Source of the DNA: an uncultured Alphaproteobacteria bacterium | GTDB taxonomy: Bacteria; Pseudomonadota; Alphaproteobacteria; Micropepsales; Micropepsaceae | Direction: 5' to 3' | Length of the DNA: 64,000 nucleotides | Assembly (NCBI GenBank): GCA_903837555.1 | Contig: CAILUV010000047.1 | Coordinates: 1-64,000 of the forward strand | In this document: positions 9,800-21,662 of the stretch, piece after piece | Position numbering within the stretch: the first letter of the stretch is position 1 | Layout: each line of letters opens with the position of its first letter | Translations under genes and position numbers: made by a program | The notes under the pieces: generated by a model | What the model was told of the DNA's origin: nothing | The model's database searches: none | Seen by the model: the letters and a program-made list of their open reading frames with translations, nothing else

Positions 9800-9834
9800 A
9801 TTAAAAAGCCCGCGGCTACCCGCGGGCTTTTTAA
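9800..9834. terminator. Bidirectional hairpin terminator
   Basis: TTAAAAAGCCCGCGGctacCCGCGGGCTTTTTAA. Confidence 0.8.
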
Positions 9835-9910
9835 TGGTGCCGCCTGCCAGACTCGAACTGGCGACCCCCGCATTACGAATGCGATGCTCTACCGACTGAG
9901 CTAAGGCGGC
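9835..9910 (-). tRNA. tRNA-Thr (anticodon CGT)
   Basis: Reverse complement GCCGCCTTAGCTCAGTCGGTAGAGCATCGCATTCGTAATGCGGGGGTCGCCAGTTCGAGTCTGGCAGGCGGCACCA; anticodon loop TTCGTAA; CCA encoded. Confidence 0.95.
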
Positions 9911-9991
9911 TTCCGGGTTGACCGGAGGAGCGGGAAACTACTGATCCCGCCCCCCCGGCGCAACGCCTAAAGCTACCCCAAAAGCCCTTAA

Positions 9992-11242
9992 TCAGGGCTT
10001 GCCGGTGTAAGAAATGCGCCAGATCCGGCCCTTTTTGGAATCGGCGACGAACAGCGCGCCGTCCGGGGCCACCGCCACGCCCACCGGGCGGTAGGTGGCC
10101 TGCTTGATATGCTTGTGCTCGGGCGTGGGTCCGGCAAAGCCTTCGGCGAAGGCCACCGGGGTTCCCGGCCTGCCATTCACGAACGGCACGAACATCACGT
10201 TATAGCCCTTGCGCCCGCCGGGGATCGCCACCGGATCGTTGCCGCCATGCATCGCCAGGAAGGCACCACCGCGATAGGAACGCGGAAACTGGGCGCCGTT
10301 ATAGAAGGTCATGTCCAGCGTGGCGGGGCGAAGCTGGTGGAACGCCACCACCGGCTTGGCATACTTGGCATCGGTGACCGGCGTCTTGCCGTCGCCGCCA
10401 TATTCCGGCGCCGACAGGCGAACCTTCTTCACGCCGTCCCAATAGGTGTAGGGCCAGCCCATGTCGGTGCCCTTGGTCACCTTGAACATTTCGTCCGGGA
10501 TCGCATCGTCATCGGCCTGGGTCAGAAGCTCGGGCCAACCCTTGAACGTGCCGTCGCGGCCGTGATTGGTCAGATACAAGCCATCGCCCTGGCGCCAGTC
10601 CATCGCGCTGGAGTTGCGGATGCCGGTGGCGAAATGTTCGCCGTCGGCCAGCTTCTGCCCCGGTTTGGCTTCGTCGAAGCGCCAGATGCCGCCGCGATAG
10701 TCCAGCAGCGGACAGGGCTTCAGGCCCACCGGCTTTGCTTCCTTGGGATTCTTCGGGTCGGGGCAGTTGTTGGCGCCGCCGCCACCGTCGAATGAGACAT
10801 ACAGGTTGCCCTTGCCGTCGAACGCCAGCGGATGGTTGCTCTGGGTGATGCCGTCCACGATCACTTCGGACTTGGTGGGGACCAGCATGTCGTCCAGCGC
10901 GAAACGCTGCACCTGCGTGCCCGACGCGGCATAGAGATGGCCCTTCCAGATCTTGATGCCGGTGCCCTGGTCGGCCGTGTTCACGCCGAAGTTCGCCTTT
11001 TGCAGCACCGTATGATCGGGCGCCAGGCGCAGCGCGATGATGCCGACCGACGGGTCCTTGGCGCCATGGCGGGTCGAGACATAGATATCGTTGCCGCGCA
11101 GCGCCATGTGGCGGATTGGGCCAAGATTGTCGGCCACCACCTGGGCATGGAAGCCCTTGGGCAGGATCAGTCCGTCAGGCTGCTGCGCGAACGCAGGAAC
11201 AGCGCCGCACAACAGCGCGGCGGCAAGCATGGTCTTTTTCAT
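9992..11242 (-). CDS. PQQ-dependent sugar dehydrogenase / sorbosone dehydrogenase-like, secreted
   Basis: Signal peptide, ILPKGFHAQVVADNLGPIRHMAL, GIRNSSAMDW, beta-propeller pattern. Confidence 0.75.
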   Translation of the reverse strand: MKKTMLAAALLCGAVPAFAQQPDGLILPKGFHAQVVADNLGPIRHMALRGNDIYVSTRHGAKDPSVGIIALRLAPDHTVLQKANFGVNTADQGTGIKIWKGHLYAASGTQVQRFALDDMLVPTKSEVIVDGITQSNHPLAFDGKGNLYVSFDGGGGANNCPDPKNPKEAKPVGLKPCPLLDYRGGIWRFDEAKPGQKLADGEHFATGIRNSSAMDWRQGDGLYLTNHGRDGTFKGWPELLTQADDDAIPDEMFKVTKGTDMGWPYTYWDGVKKVRLSAPEYGGDGKTPVTDAKYAKPVVAFHQLRPATLDMTFYNGAQFPRSYRGGAFLAMHGGNDPVAIPGGRKGYNVMFVPFVNGRPGTPVAFAEGFAGPTPEHKHIKQATYRPVGVAVAPDGALFVADSKKGRIWRISYTGKP

Positions 11243-11331
11243 GAAGTCTCCCCAGCGGGCGAAGCGCCCATTTTAACGGGCGGAAGCCTATCGCGCGCCC
11301 CGCAGAGCCGCAACATGACCGGGAAGCAATA

Positions 11332-12255
11332 TCAGCCCTTAGCCAGCCGGGCGCGCGGATGCGCATTTTCATAGGTTTTAAGCAACTGGCTGGTTTCAAT
11401 GGCGGTGTAAATCTGCGTGGTGGACAGCGAGGCGTGGCCCAGCAGTTCCTGCACGCTGCGCAGATCGGCGCCGCCCTGCAGAATGTGGGTGGCGAAGGAA
11501 TGGCGCAGTGCATGGGGCGTGGCTTTTTCGGGCAGGCCCAGCCGCCCGCGCAGCTTTTGCATCAGGCTCTGCGCCTCGCGCGGGCTCATCGGCAGGCCGC
11601 GCCTTGACAGGAACAGCGGCGAAGACGGCGCGCCGGTGAAGGGAATCTTGTCGGCATAGTTCTGCAACGCTTCGCGCAGCAAGGGCAGCATCGGCACGCT
11701 GCGCTCCTTGCGGCCCTTGCCCACCACGGTCAGGGTTTCACCCAAAGGCACGTCGCCGCGCTTCAGGCTGAGCGCTTCGGAAATGCGCAGGCCCGCGCCG
11801 TAGAGCAACGTCAGCAGCGCGGCATCGCGCGCGCCCAGCCATTCGACGTCATGCTCGCCCGCTTCCTCGATGGCGCGCGCCGCATCCACCGCCGTCAGCG
11901 GGCGCGGCAGCGGCCGGCGCACGCTCGGAGTGCGGATGGACCGGGCGGCGGCATTTTCCAGAATGCCTTCGCGGGCGAGGAATTTGTAGAAGCTGCGCAC
12001 CGCGGCCATCGCCCGCTGCACGCCACCCGCGCCCAGCCCTTCGCTGCGGCGGCTGGATATGAAAGCGCGGATATCGGCAGGCTTGAGTTTTGCCAGCGCC
12101 TTGGCCGTCACCGCACCGCCGACATGCGCGGCCTGAAACCCGAGGAACCGCGCCAGGTCGTCGCCATAGGCGCGCAGCGTGTTGGGCGAGGCGCGGCGCT
12201 CATGCGCCAGCATCGAAAGCCAGCGTTTGCGAAGAGCGTCCGCGCCTTCGCTCAC
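11332..12255 (-). CDS. xerC: Tyrosine recombinase XerC
   Basis: [56 protein letters not shown]. Confidence 0.9.
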   Translation of the reverse strand: MSEGADALRKRWLSMLAHERRASPNTLRAYGDDLARFLGFQAAHVGGAVTAKALAKLKPADIRAFISSRRSEGLGAGGVQRAMAAVRSFYKFLAREGILENAAARSIRTPSVRRPLPRPLTAVDAARAIEEAGEHDVEWLGARDAALLTLLYGAGLRISEALSLKRGDVPLGETLTVVGKGRKERSVPMLPLLREALQNYADKIPFTGAPSSPLFLSRRGLPMSPREAQSLMQKLRGRLGLPEKATPHALRHSFATHILQGGADLRSVQELLGHASLSTTQIYTAIETSQLLKTYENAHPRARLAKG

Positions 12256-12905
12256 TTGATGACGACGTTGGCCTTCTTGGCATCGGCCACGAAGGCGGCC
12301 AGGCCCTTGTCGGTCAGCGGATGGGTGATCAGCTTCTTGAAGATGTCGCTGGGCATGGTGCCCACATCGGCGCCGGCCAGAAGCGACTCGCGCACATGGC
12401 TGATGCTGCGGATCGACGCCGCCAGGATTTCGGTCTTGAAGCCGTAATTGTCATAGACGGTACGGATATCGCGGATCAGGCCCATGCCGTCTTCGCCGGC
12501 ATCATCGACGCGGCCGATGAAGGGCGAGATGAAGGTCGCGCCGGCTTTCGCCGCCATCCAGGCCTGCACCGGCGAGAAGCACAGCGTGACATTGACCATG
12601 GTGCCGTCCTTGGACAGCGCGGCGCAGGCCTTCAGGCCGTCCCAGGTCAGCGGCACTTTCACGGCGATGTTCTTGGCGATCTTGGTCAGGATCGCGGCTT
12701 CCTTCATCATCCCGTCGTAATCGGTGGCCAGCACTTCACCGCTCACCGCGCCCGGCACGATGGAGCAGATTTCCTTCAGCGATTCGACATAGTCGCGGCC
12801 CGTCTTGGCGGCCAGGCTGGGGTTGGTGGTGACGCCATCGACCAGGCCACTGGCGGCATATTCGCGAATTTCGGCCACATCGGCGGTGTCGAGGAAGATT
12901 TTCAT
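12252..12905 (-). CDS. tal: Transaldolase / fructose-6-phosphate aldolase family
   Basis: [43 protein letters not shown]. Confidence 0.9.
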   Translation of the reverse strand: MKIFLDTADVAEIREYAASGLVDGVTTNPSLAAKTGRDYVESLKEICSIVPGAVSGEVLATDYDGMMKEAAILTKIAKNIAVKVPLTWDGLKACAALSKDGTMVNVTLCFSPVQAWMAAKAGATFISPFIGRVDDAGEDGMGLIRDIRTVYDNYGFKTEILAASIRSISHVRESLLAGADVGTMPSDIFKKLITHPLTDKGLAAFVADAKKANVVIK

Positions 12906-12964
12906 GAGACGAAGACCTTATTTATTGACGTGAGATTGGGGCGGGGCGTACCCCATTCTAACCC

Positions 12965-15187
12965 ATGATACGCGCCCGCTTAAACCCCGCTTCGCATGCG
13001 GAAATCCAGCCCAAAAAGGTGGTCGGCGTGCTGCTGCCGCTGCCGCTGGCGGGGGCGTATGACTATAAACTCCCGGCAGGCACGGATGTGCCACGCGGCA
13101 CGCTGGTGTCAGCGCCCCTGGGGAACCGCGAAGTGCTGGGCGTCGTGTGGTGCGATGCCGAGGGCACGGTGGGCGACAACCGGCTGAAAGAGGCGGTGCC
13201 GCTGGATGGCGGGCCGCGGTTGCCGGAAAAACTTTGCGACTTCATCGACTGGGTGGCCGATTACACCCTGAACCCGCCGGGCGCGATTTTGGCGATGGCG
13301 CTGCGCAGCCGCGGCGCGTTCGATCCGGAAACCAGGCGCATCGCTTATGTGCGCGGGAGCGTGACGCCGCCACGCATGTCGGCGGCGCGAGTGCGTGCGT
13401 TGGAAATCGCGGGCGACGGGCTGGCCCGTAGCGTCTCGGGTTTGGCGGAAGACGCCAATGTGTCGGCCGCCGTGGTGCGCGGGCTTGTCACTGCCGGCGC
13501 ATTGATCCCCACCGAGCTGCCGGAGTTCGCGCCGTTCCGACAACCCGATCCGTCTTTCGCCGGGCCGAAGCTTGGCGACGACCAAGCCACCGCCGCCGAT
13601 GCGCTGCGCCAGGCCGTGACGGATACGAAATTCTCGGCCCATCTGCTGGACGGCGTCACAGGGTCTGGCAAGACCGAAGTTTACTTCGAAGCCATCGCGG
13701 CGGCGCTGGAGACCGGCAAACAGGTGATGATCCTGCTGCCGGAAATCGCGCTGACGATTCAATTCCTAGAGCGCTTCGCCGCCCGCTTCGGCGTGCGGCC
13801 CGCCGAATGGCACAGCGACCTGTCGCAGAAGGAACGCCGCCGCACGTATCGTGCCGTGATGAACGGGGAAGCGCGGGTGATCGTGGGCGCGCGGTCGTCG
13901 CTGTTCCTGCCTTTCCCCGAATTGGGACTGATCATCGTCGATGAAGAGCACGAGCAGGCCTTCAAACAGCAGGAAGGCGCGATCTATCACGCCCGCGACA
14001 TGGCGGTGGTGCGGGCGCGGATCGAGCATTGCCCGGTGGTGCTGGCCAGCGCCACGCCGTCACTGGAAAGCTTTGTCAATGCGAGCCAGGGGCGTTACAG
14101 CCATCTGAAGCTGACGTCGCGGCACGGCGTCGCCGAAATGCCGCGCGTCGAACTGATCGACCTGCGGCATGCCCGCGATCCGGTGGATGCCGAGAAAAAA
14201 GCGCAATGGCTGTCGCCGCCGCTGCGCGCCGCGCTGGAAAAGACGCTGGCGGCGGGGGAGCAGGCGATGCTGTTCCTCAACCGCCGCGGCTATGCCCCGC
14301 TGACCTTGTGCGAAGCCTGCGGCCACAAATTCACCTGCCCGCATTGTTCAGCCTGGCTGGTGGAGCACAAATACAAGCGGCGCATGGCCTGTCACCAGTG
14401 CGGCTATGAATTGCCCATGCCGTCCAGTTGTCCGCAATGCAACGAAAGCGGCACACTGATTGCCTGCGGACCGGGCGTGGAGCGGGTGGCGGAAGAGTTC
14501 GCCGTCTTCTTCCCGCAGGCGCGTTTCGCCATCGCCTCGTCTGATATCCTGCACGGCCCGGCAGAAACCCAAGCCGCGATCCGCGCCATGGCGCGGCGCG
14601 AAATCGATGTGCTGATCGGCACACAGATCGTCGCCAAGGGCCATCATTTTCCGCAATTGACGCTGGTGGGCGTGGTCGATGCCGACCTGGGCGGCAGCGA
14701 CGGCGATGTGCGCGCGCGCGAGCGCACGTTTCAATTGCTGCATCAGGTGTCGGGCCGCGCCGGCCGCGCCGAAAAGCCAGGCCTGGTGCTGCTGCAGACC
14801 CGCAACCCCGAAGACGCGGTGATGCAGGCGCTGGCCAGGGGTGACCGCGACGGCTTCTATGAGCAGGAGCGTGGCTACCGCGAAGCCTATGCCGCGCCGC
14901 CCTACGGCCGTCTCGCCGCGTTGGTGGTCAGCGGCTATGACGGCGAAGCGGTGCGCGAAATCGCCCGCCAGCTGGGCAAGTGCGCACCCAATGCCCGGGA
15001 CGTGAAAGTGTGGGGGCCGTCGCCGGCCTTTTATGCGCTGCTCCGCGGCCAGACCCGTGAGAGGCTGTTGGTGCAGACGGCCAAAAGCGTGGACGTGCAG
15101 GCCTATCTGAAAACCTGGCTGGCCGGTATAAAAGTGCCGGCCTCCGTGCGCGTCGCGGTGGACGTCGATCCGGTCAGTTTCTTCTAG
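12965..15187 (+). CDS. priA: Primosomal protein N' (PriA helicase)
   Basis: LLDGVTGSGKTEVYFEAI, DEEHEQAFKQQEGAIYHARDMA, four CxxC zinc-binding motifs, GTQIVAKGHHFP. Confidence 0.95.
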   Translation: MIRARLNPASHAEIQPKKVVGVLLPLPLAGAYDYKLPAGTDVPRGTLVSAPLGNREVLGVVWCDAEGTVGDNRLKEAVPLDGGPRLPEKLCDFIDWVADYTLNPPGAILAMALRSRGAFDPETRRIAYVRGSVTPPRMSAARVRALEIAGDGLARSVSGLAEDANVSAAVVRGLVTAGALIPTELPEFAPFRQPDPSFAGPKLGDDQATAADALRQAVTDTKFSAHLLDGVTGSGKTEVYFEAIAAALETGKQVMILLPEIALTIQFLERFAARFGVRPAEWHSDLSQKERRRTYRAVMNGEARVIVGARSSLFLPFPELGLIIVDEEHEQAFKQQEGAIYHARDMAVVRARIEHCPVVLASATPSLESFVNASQGRYSHLKLTSRHGVAEMPRVELIDLRHARDPVDAEKKAQWLSPPLRAALEKTLAAGEQAMLFLNRRGYAPLTLCEACGHKFTCPHCSAWLVEHKYKRRMACHQCGYELPMPSSCPQCNESGTLIACGPGVERVAEEFAVFFPQARFAIASSDILHGPAETQAAIRAMARREIDVLIGTQIVAKGHHFPQLTLVGVVDADLGGSDGDVRARERTFQLLHQVSGRAGRAEKPGLVLLQTRNPEDAVMQALARGDRDGFYEQERGYREAYAAPPYGRLAALVVSGYDGEAVREIARQLGKCAPNARDVKVWGPSPAFYALLRGQTRERLLVQTAKSVDVQAYLKTWLAGIKVPASVRVAVDVDPVSFF

Positions 15188-15192
15188 GGCCC

Positions 15193-16134
15193 ATGGCGAA
15201 GAACACGATCTATTACGTCTTCACCCTACCGCCGGTCAGCGGCGGTCATTTCGTATCGCTGGAGCATATCGCCGCCCTGAACGCGATGGGCTTCAATGCC
15301 AAAGTCTATTATGTCGGCGCGCCCGACGGCTTTGCCAAATTCACCGTTCCCGCTGTGCGCGCCGGCGCGCCGTTGCTCAGCGACGATATCGTGGTGGTGG
15401 GCGAGGATCACAAGGCGCTGCTGAAAGAACTCAGGAACCTTTCCTGCATCAAGATTCTGCACCATCAGGCGTTCTTATACACCTTCGCGGGCTTTGACAG
15501 CATCGCAGAGCTGGCCACCTATCCCCTGACGCGCCTCATCGTGCCCAGCGATTTCAGCGCCCAGCGTTTGAAGGCCATCGGTGTGCCGCAGCCCATCAAG
15601 CGGGTGCGCCCCTCGGTGCCGGACTATTTCGCGACGGGTGAAAAGCGCCTGCAAATCGCCTTCGCACCGCACAAGCGCATGATCGAAGCGCTGTTCCTCA
15701 AAGGCTATTTCCAGGCGCGGGTGCCGGAATATGCCCATGTGCCCTGGGTGCCGCTGATCAATATGAGCCGCGCCGATTGCGCGCGCGCGATGGGCGAAAG
15801 CGCGGTGTATGCCGCGCTGCCGCTGCTGGAAAGCCTGGGGCTGATGAACCTGGAAGCCATGGCGTCAGGCTGTCATGTGGTGGGCTATACCGGCCAGGGC
15901 GGCACCGAGTATGCGACCCCTGAGAATGGCGACTGGATCGCCGAGGGCGATCATGATGCCTTTGTCGAAAAGCTGCGCGACGCCTGCCGGCTCTACGAGG
16001 CCGCACAGCCCAATCCGAAAATCACAGCCGGCCGCGCTACGGCGGCGCAATTCTCCCGCGCGGTCTTTGAAAATGAACTCCGCGAGACCTGGCAGGCAAT
16101 CATGGGCGACCGCGCAGAGCTGTATCGCAATTGA
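15193..16134 (+). CDS. Glycosyltransferase family 1-like protein
   Basis: YVFTLPPVSGGHFVSLEHIAALNAMGF...PLLESLGLMNLEAMASGCHVVGYTGQGGTEYA. Confidence 0.7.
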   Translation: MAKNTIYYVFTLPPVSGGHFVSLEHIAALNAMGFNAKVYYVGAPDGFAKFTVPAVRAGAPLLSDDIVVVGEDHKALLKELRNLSCIKILHHQAFLYTFAGFDSIAELATYPLTRLIVPSDFSAQRLKAIGVPQPIKRVRPSVPDYFATGEKRLQIAFAPHKRMIEALFLKGYFQARVPEYAHVPWVPLINMSRADCARAMGESAVYAALPLLESLGLMNLEAMASGCHVVGYTGQGGTEYATPENGDWIAEGDHDAFVEKLRDACRLYEAAQPNPKITAGRATAAQFSRAVFENELRETWQAIMGDRAELYRN

Positions 16135-16135
16135 A

Positions 16136-17533
16136 TTAGAGCGTACGCCAATCCGTCAAATGACCGGTCACGGCGGCTGCCGCTGCCATCGCGGGCGACA
16201 CCAGATGGGTGCGGCCGCCGCGACCCTGACGGCCTTCGAAATTGCGGTTGGAGGTGGAGGCGCAGCGTTCGCCTTCCTTCAGCTTGTCGGCATTCATCGC
16301 CAGACACATCGAACAGCCCGGATCGCGCCATTCAAAACCGGCCTCCAGGAACACCTTGTCCAGGCCTTCTTCCTCGGCCTGTTCCTTCACCAGGCCGGAG
16401 CCCGGCACCACGATGGCATTCACGCCGGCCGAAACCTTGCGGCCCTTGGCCACCGCGGCGGCGGCGCGCAGGTCTTCGATGCGGCCATTGGTGCACGAGC
16501 CGATGAAGACATGATCCACCGGGATGTCGGTGAGCTTCATGTTGGCGGTCAGGCCCATATAGGCCAACGCGCGTTCGGCGGCGTCGCGCTTGTGCGCGTC
16601 GGTCATCTGGGCCGGGTCGGGCACGTTGGCGGTGATCGGCAGCGCCTGTTCCGGCGACGTGCCCCAGGTCACCATCGGCACGATGTCGCGCGCGTCCAGC
16701 GTCACTTCAGCGTCGAACTTGGCGTCCGGGTCGGAGTGCAGCGTGTTCCAGTACATGGCGGCGGCTTCGAACGCGGCGCCCTTGGGCGCGCGCGGCTTGC
16801 CCTTGACGTAATCCAAAGTGACATCATCGACAGCAATGAGCCCGGCGCGGGCGCCGCCTTCGATGGTCAGGTTGCACAGGGTCATGCGGCCTTCCATCGT
16901 CAGGTCGCGCACGGCGTCGCCGGCATATTCGATGACATAGCCGGTGCCGCCGGCGGTGCCGATCTTGGCGATCACGGCCAGGGCGATGTCTTTCGCGGTC
17001 ACGCCTTCGGGCAGCTTGCCATTGACGGTGACGCGCATGTTCTTGGACGGCTGGGCGCGCAGGGTCTGGGTCGCCAGCACATGTTCGACTTCGGAGGTGC
17101 CGATGCCGAAGGCCAGCGCGCCGAAGGCGCCATGGGTCGAGGTGTGGCTGTCGCCGCACACGATGGTGGTGCCCGGCAGGGTCCAACCCTGTTCCGGCCC
17201 GATGATGTGCACGATGCCGGCGCGGATATCGTCCATGGCGAAATATTCGACGCCGAATTCGGACGTGTTCTTCTTCAGGGCTTCGACCTGGGCGCGGCTT
17301 TCGGGATCGGTGATGCCCTTGTCGCGGTCCTTGGTCGGCACATTGTGGTCGGCCACCGCCAGCGTCAGTTCCGGGCGGCGCACCTTGCGGCCCGCCAGGC
17401 GCAGGCCTTCAAAGGCCTGGGGGCTGGTGACCTCATGGACCAAGTGACGGTCGATATAGATGACCGGGGTCTCGCCGGGGGTGGAGTCCACCAGATGGGC
17501 GTCCCAGATCTTGTCGTACAGCGTCTTGGCCAT
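16136..17533 (-). CDS. leuC: 3-isopropylmalate dehydratase large subunit
   Basis: [66 protein letters not shown]. Confidence 0.95.
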   Translation of the reverse strand: MAKTLYDKIWDAHLVDSTPGETPVIYIDRHLVHEVTSPQAFEGLRLAGRKVRRPELTLAVADHNVPTKDRDKGITDPESRAQVEALKKNTSEFGVEYFAMDDIRAGIVHIIGPEQGWTLPGTTIVCGDSHTSTHGAFGALAFGIGTSEVEHVLATQTLRAQPSKNMRVTVNGKLPEGVTAKDIALAVIAKIGTAGGTGYVIEYAGDAVRDLTMEGRMTLCNLTIEGGARAGLIAVDDVTLDYVKGKPRAPKGAAFEAAAMYWNTLHSDPDAKFDAEVTLDARDIVPMVTWGTSPEQALPITANVPDPAQMTDAHKRDAAERALAYMGLTANMKLTDIPVDHVFIGSCTNGRIEDLRAAAAVAKGRKVSAGVNAIVVPGSGLVKEQAEEEGLDKVFLEAGFEWRDPGCSMCLAMNADKLKEGERCASTSNRNFEGRQGRGGRTHLVSPAMAAAAAVTGHLTDWRTL

Positions 17534-17594
17534 GGTCTTCTTCGAAAAATGAGGGGTTAGAAGGCGGCTTACATATAAGCCGGGGCCCAAATCT

Positions 17595-17783
17595 TCAACG
17601 CTGGGCCATGTAAAGCACCACCATGATGATCACGATGGCGACGAATTGAGCTAACACCCTGATTCGCATGAGTTTATTTGACCAGGTGCGTCCGGTCTCG
17701 CCCCCCTTCATCAGGGTGAAAAGCCCCAGGCACAGGACCACAAAGACAATCGCGATGGCGATGGCGACCAGAAAGCTTCCCAT
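17595..17783 (-). CDS. HIG1 domain / twin-TM small membrane protein
   Basis: [34 protein letters not shown], two TM helices with HIG1-like NKLMRxRVxxQ. Confidence 0.7.
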   Translation of the reverse strand: MGSFLVAIAIAIVFVVLCLGLFTLMKGGETGRTWSNKLMRIRVLAQFVAIVIIMVVLYMAQR

Positions 17784-17920
17784 GGGCGGGTTTATCGGGC
17801 GCCCCCGGCCTGACCGCAAGCACCTAGACGAGGGATTTTGGCCGATGGGCAGGAGCAAGGAGCGATGTGGGCGAAAGCCCATGAGCGACGCGCGACGAAC
17901 CCAGCGGGCAAAAGACCCGT

Positions 17921-18394
17921 CTAGGCCAGGGCGTCAATCTGTTCCGGCGTGAAATTGCCGGGAACAATGGTGACCGGAATCGCCTGCACGGCTGTGCCGA
18001 ACATCCCGACCAGGGGGCCGGGGCCTTCCTTGCCGGTGGCCGAGGCCAGCACCAGGATCGAGATGTCTTTGTCTTCCTTCAGAAGCTGGGCCAGGCAGTC
18101 TGTCACCAGCCCATACGGGATCACCAGTTCAGGCAGGATGCCGCCCAGCTCGTTCACGATCTTGGCGGCGTCGTGCAGCAGGCCTTCCGCCTCCGCATGG
18201 GCCTCGTCGCGCATAATCTCTTCCACGCCGCGCCATTGCTGAAAATCGGGAAGGGTCGCGGCGCACATTAAAGTGACCCGGCCGCCGGTATGCTGGGCGC
18301 GGCGGGCGGCAAAGCGCAACGCCACGGCGCATTCGGGCGTCTTGTCGATCACCACCAGGAATTTTCGCGGTGCGCGTGAGGCAGGGCTGCTCAT
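17921..18394 (-). CDS. Universal stress protein family
   Basis: FLVVIDKTPECAVALRFAARRAQHTGGRVTLM...ISILVLASATGKEGPGPL. Confidence 0.75.
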   Translation of the reverse strand: MSSPASRAPRKFLVVIDKTPECAVALRFAARRAQHTGGRVTLMCAATLPDFQQWRGVEEIMRDEAHAEAEGLLHDAAKIVNELGGILPELVIPYGLVTDCLAQLLKEDKDISILVLASATGKEGPGPLVGMFGTAVQAIPVTIVPGNFTPEQIDALA

Positions 18395-18444
18395 GGTGCG
18401 CCGATGCTGGCACTATGGCCTTTTCCCGGCAAGAGGCTCACCGG

Positions 18445-18885
18445 ATGCATATAGAGAAGTGCGGCCCGGACCAGATTCCGCAATGGGTGGCGCTGCGCTG
18501 TGCGCTTTGGCCGGGCGAAGATCACGGGGCCATGGCGCGGGAAGCGCCCGGCATGCTGGCCCAGCGGGACCAGCTGGTGCTGCTGGCGCGCGAGGGCGAT
18601 GCCGTCACCGCTTTTGCCGAAGCCGCACTGCGACGCGATTACGTCAATGGCTGCGAAACCTCGCCGGTGGCGTTCGTCGAAGGCATTTATGTGACGCCGG
18701 ACGCACGCGGGCGCGGCGTGGCACGGGCGCTGATCGCAGGCGTGACGCAATGGGCCAAAGATCAGGGCGTTACCGAACTGGCGTCGGACGCATTGCTGGA
18801 CAACGAAGCGTCGCACGCCATGCACAAGGCGCTGGGCTTTTGCGAAACCGAACGCGTGGTCTATTTCCGCAAAGGCCTGGATTAA
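18445..18885 (+). CDS. GNAT acetyltransferase, aminoglycoside 6'-N-acetyltransferase-like
   Basis: [14 protein letters not shown]...[41 protein letters not shown]...[33 protein letters not shown], close to the AAC(6')-I pattern. Confidence 0.75.
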   Translation: MHIEKCGPDQIPQWVALRCALWPGEDHGAMAREAPGMLAQRDQLVLLAREGDAVTAFAEAALRRDYVNGCETSPVAFVEGIYVTPDARGRGVARALIAGVTQWAKDQGVTELASDALLDNEASHAMHKALGFCETERVVYFRKGLD

Positions 18886-21554
18886 GACGGAAGCTTGCGC
18901 TTGAGATCGTACAGCACCTCCAGCGCCTGCTTGGGCGTCAGGGCGTCCGGTTCGATGGTTTTCAAGGCATCCTCCACCGCGCTGCCCTTGGCCACCGGGG
19001 CTGATGCGCCAAACAGTGGCAGGTCGTCGATCTTGGCCAGCGGCTTGTGTCCCTCGCGGCCCTCTTCCAGCGCGCGCAGCACTTCCTCGGCGCGGGCGAC
19101 CACCGCATCGGGCAGGCCTGCCAGCTTGGCGACATGGATGCCGTAGGATCTGTCAGCGGTGCCGGACACCACTTCGTGCAGGAAGACGATGCTGTCATTC
19201 CATTCCCGCACTTTCATCGTAAATGGCGCCATGGACTTCAGCCTTTCGCACAGCGCCACCATCTCGTGATAATGCGTGGCGAACAGCGCGCGGCTCTTGT
19301 TGGTTTCGTGCAGATGCTCTGCGGCGGCCCAGGCAATCGCCAGACCGTCATATGTAGCGGTGCCGCGCCCGATCTCATCCAATATCACCAGCGAACGCGA
19401 TGTCGCCTGATTGAGGATCGCGGCGGTCTCGACCATCTCGACCATGAAGGTGGAGCGGCCTGCCGCCAGATCGTCGCCCGCGCCCACGCGGGAAAACAAG
19501 CGGTCGACCACGCCGATATGCGCGCTTTCCGCCGGCACAAACGAACCCATCTGGGCGAGAATGGCGATCAGCGCATTCTGGCGCAGGAAGGTCGACTTGC
19601 CCGCCATGTTGGGGCCAGTGACCAGCCACAGGCGGCCTTTCGATTTGGGGCCCAGATTGCAATCGTTGGGCACGAAAGGCCCGGCATTCATCGATTGCAG
19701 CGCCGCTTCCACCACCGGATGACGGCCGCGCTGGATGTCGAACGCCAGCCCGCCGTCTATTTCAGGCCGCACGTAACGCGCCGCAATTGCCAGTTCGCCC
19801 AGTGACGCATCGACATCCAGCGTGCTGAGCGCGTCGGAAATCGCCGACAGCGCCTCGCCATGTTCGATGGCCAGCATCACCATTTCGTCGAACAGGGTGG
19901 TTTCCAGCGCCAGCGCCGCTTCACCGGCTTCGGAAATGCGCGACGCCAATGAGGCCAGTTCGTCGGTGGAAAACCGCACCGCGCCCGCCATGGTCTGGCG
20001 ATGGCGAAAGGTTTCCTTGTCCGCCAGCAGCTTGTCGGCATGCTGCTGGCTGACTTCGATGAAGTAGCCCAGCACGCCATTATGCTTGATCTTGAGCTGC
20101 GACACGGTGCTGGACTGGCGATAGGTGCTTTCCAGTCCTGCGATCACGCGGCGGGATTCATCGCGCAGCGCCCGGTGCTCATCCAGCGGCGCATGCGCCC
20201 CGCCTTTGATGAAGCCGCCGTCGCGCGGCAGATAGGGTGGCTCATCCACCAGCAGGAATTCCAGCCGGTCGGACAGGCGCGACACCGCTGCGATATTCTG
20301 CGCCAGGCTTTCAATGGCGCTGGCCGCTTCGCCGCCCAGTTTCACTTTGGAAAGCGTGTCGCGCAGCGCCCGCGCCGCTTTCACGCCATCGCGCAAGTTG
20401 GCCAGGTCGCGCGGACCGCCCCGCGCCACACTTAATCGTCCCAGCGCGCGGGCGATATCCGGCGCGGCGCGCAGGGCTTCGCGCGACTTGCGGCGCAGTT
20501 CGGAATCCCCCGCAAAGCTTTCCACCGCGTCATGCCGCGCGGTGATCGTCGCCACATCGGTGAGCGGCGCGGCCAGCCGCGAGGCCAACAACCGCGCGCC
20601 GCAGGCCGTGACCGTGCGGTCGATTTCCGCCAGCAGCGAGCCAGAGCGCTGGCCCGCCAGGGTCTGCGTCAATTCCAGATTGCGCCGCGTCGCCGCATCG
20701 ATGCCCATGAAGTGCGCCGGCGAGACCCGCGCAATTCTTTGGAGCCCGACCTTCTTTCCTTTTTGCGTCAGTTCCAGATAGGCGATCAGCGCACCCGCCG
20801 CCGACAGTTCGGCGCGGCCGAACGCGCCCAGCCCGTCCAGCGACAGCATGTTGTAATGCGCCTTCAGAGCGCGCTCGCCATTGGCGGAATCAAACCGGCT
20901 GCCCGGCAGCGGCGACAACGCCGCGCCCAGGGATTTGAACAGCGCCGAAAATTCTTCCTGCGCCAGCAGCGCATCGGGGACCAGCAGCTCGCGCGGCGAC
21001 AATCGCGCCAGTTCGGTGGCGATCTCGTTCAGGCTGACTGCCGCCACGGAAAATTCGCCGGTCGACATGTCGGCGGATGCGATGGCGAAATCCGCGCCGC
21101 TGCGGCCCAGCGCCACCAGCAGGTTGGCGGCCCGCGCTTCCAGCAGGGAATCCTCGGTCAGCGTGCCGGGGGTGACCAGCCGCACCACCTCGCGCTTCAC
21201 CACCGACTTGGAGCCGCGCTTCTTGGCTTCGGCCGGATCTTCGACCTGCTCGCACACCGCGACGCGGTGGCCCTTGCGGATCAGCTTTTCCAGATAGGGC
21301 TCGGCGGCATGCACCGGCACGCCGCACATGGGGATGTCTTCGCCCTGATGCTTGCCGCGCTTGGTCAGCGCGATGTCGAGCGCTTCGGCGGCTTTTGCTG
21401 CGTCCGCGAAGAAGAGTTCGTAGAAGTCGCCCATGCGGTAGAACAGCAAATAGTCCGCATGCGCCGCTTTGAGCGCGAGATATTGCGCCATCATGGGGGT
21501 GGCGTCGCCCGCCCCACTGACATCTGCCTGTATACCGAGGTCCATCTCGCTCAT
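18882..21554 (-). CDS. mutS: DNA mismatch repair protein MutS
   Basis: [63 protein letters not shown]. Confidence 0.97.
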   Translation of the reverse strand: MSEMDLGIQADVSGAGDATPMMAQYLALKAAHADYLLFYRMGDFYELFFADAAKAAEALDIALTKRGKHQGEDIPMCGVPVHAAEPYLEKLIRKGHRVAVCEQVEDPAEAKKRGSKSVVKREVVRLVTPGTLTEDSLLEARAANLLVALGRSGADFAIASADMSTGEFSVAAVSLNEIATELARLSPRELLVPDALLAQEEFSALFKSLGAALSPLPGSRFDSANGERALKAHYNMLSLDGLGAFGRAELSAAGALIAYLELTQKGKKVGLQRIARVSPAHFMGIDAATRRNLELTQTLAGQRSGSLLAEIDRTVTACGARLLASRLAAPLTDVATITARHDAVESFAGDSELRRKSREALRAAPDIARALGRLSVARGGPRDLANLRDGVKAARALRDTLSKVKLGGEAASAIESLAQNIAAVSRLSDRLEFLLVDEPPYLPRDGGFIKGGAHAPLDEHRALRDESRRVIAGLESTYRQSSTVSQLKIKHNGVLGYFIEVSQQHADKLLADKETFRHRQTMAGAVRFSTDELASLASRISEAGEAALALETTLFDEMVMLAIEHGEALSAISDALSTLDVDASLGELAIAARYVRPEIDGGLAFDIQRGRHPVVEAALQSMNAGPFVPNDCNLGPKSKGRLWLVTGPNMAGKSTFLRQNALIAILAQMGSFVPAESAHIGVVDRLFSRVGAGDDLAAGRSTFMVEMVETAAILNQATSRSLVILDEIGRGTATYDGLAIAWAAAEHLHETNKSRALFATHYHEMVALCERLKSMAPFTMKVREWNDSIVFLHEVVSGTADRSYGIHVAKLAGLPDAVVARAEEVLRALEEGREGHKPLAKIDDLPLFGASAPVAKGSAVEDALKTIEPDALTPKQALEVLYDLKRKLPS

Positions 21555-21662
21555 GCGGCAACCCTAACAGAAGGCGCGTCATCGAAGCTTCGTGCAAAGC
21601 GCGGGCGAGTTGTTATTCTGTGGAAAATCCACCCAAAACGAACGCACCAGGCAGGGAAACAT

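Noticed and set aside
9835-9910. tRNA-Thr as an integration site of a genomic island
   Set aside because: No integrase or repeated tRNA 3' end nearby; flanking genes appear ordinary.
11332-12255. Tyrosine recombinase as sign of an integrated element
   Set aside because: Sequence and context (next to transaldolase and priA) fit chromosomal XerC.
20532-21662. N-terminal extension of the 1128-aa ORF containing maeB
   Set aside because: Region is antisense to mutS; the malic enzyme starts at 21663 ([17 protein letters not shown]).
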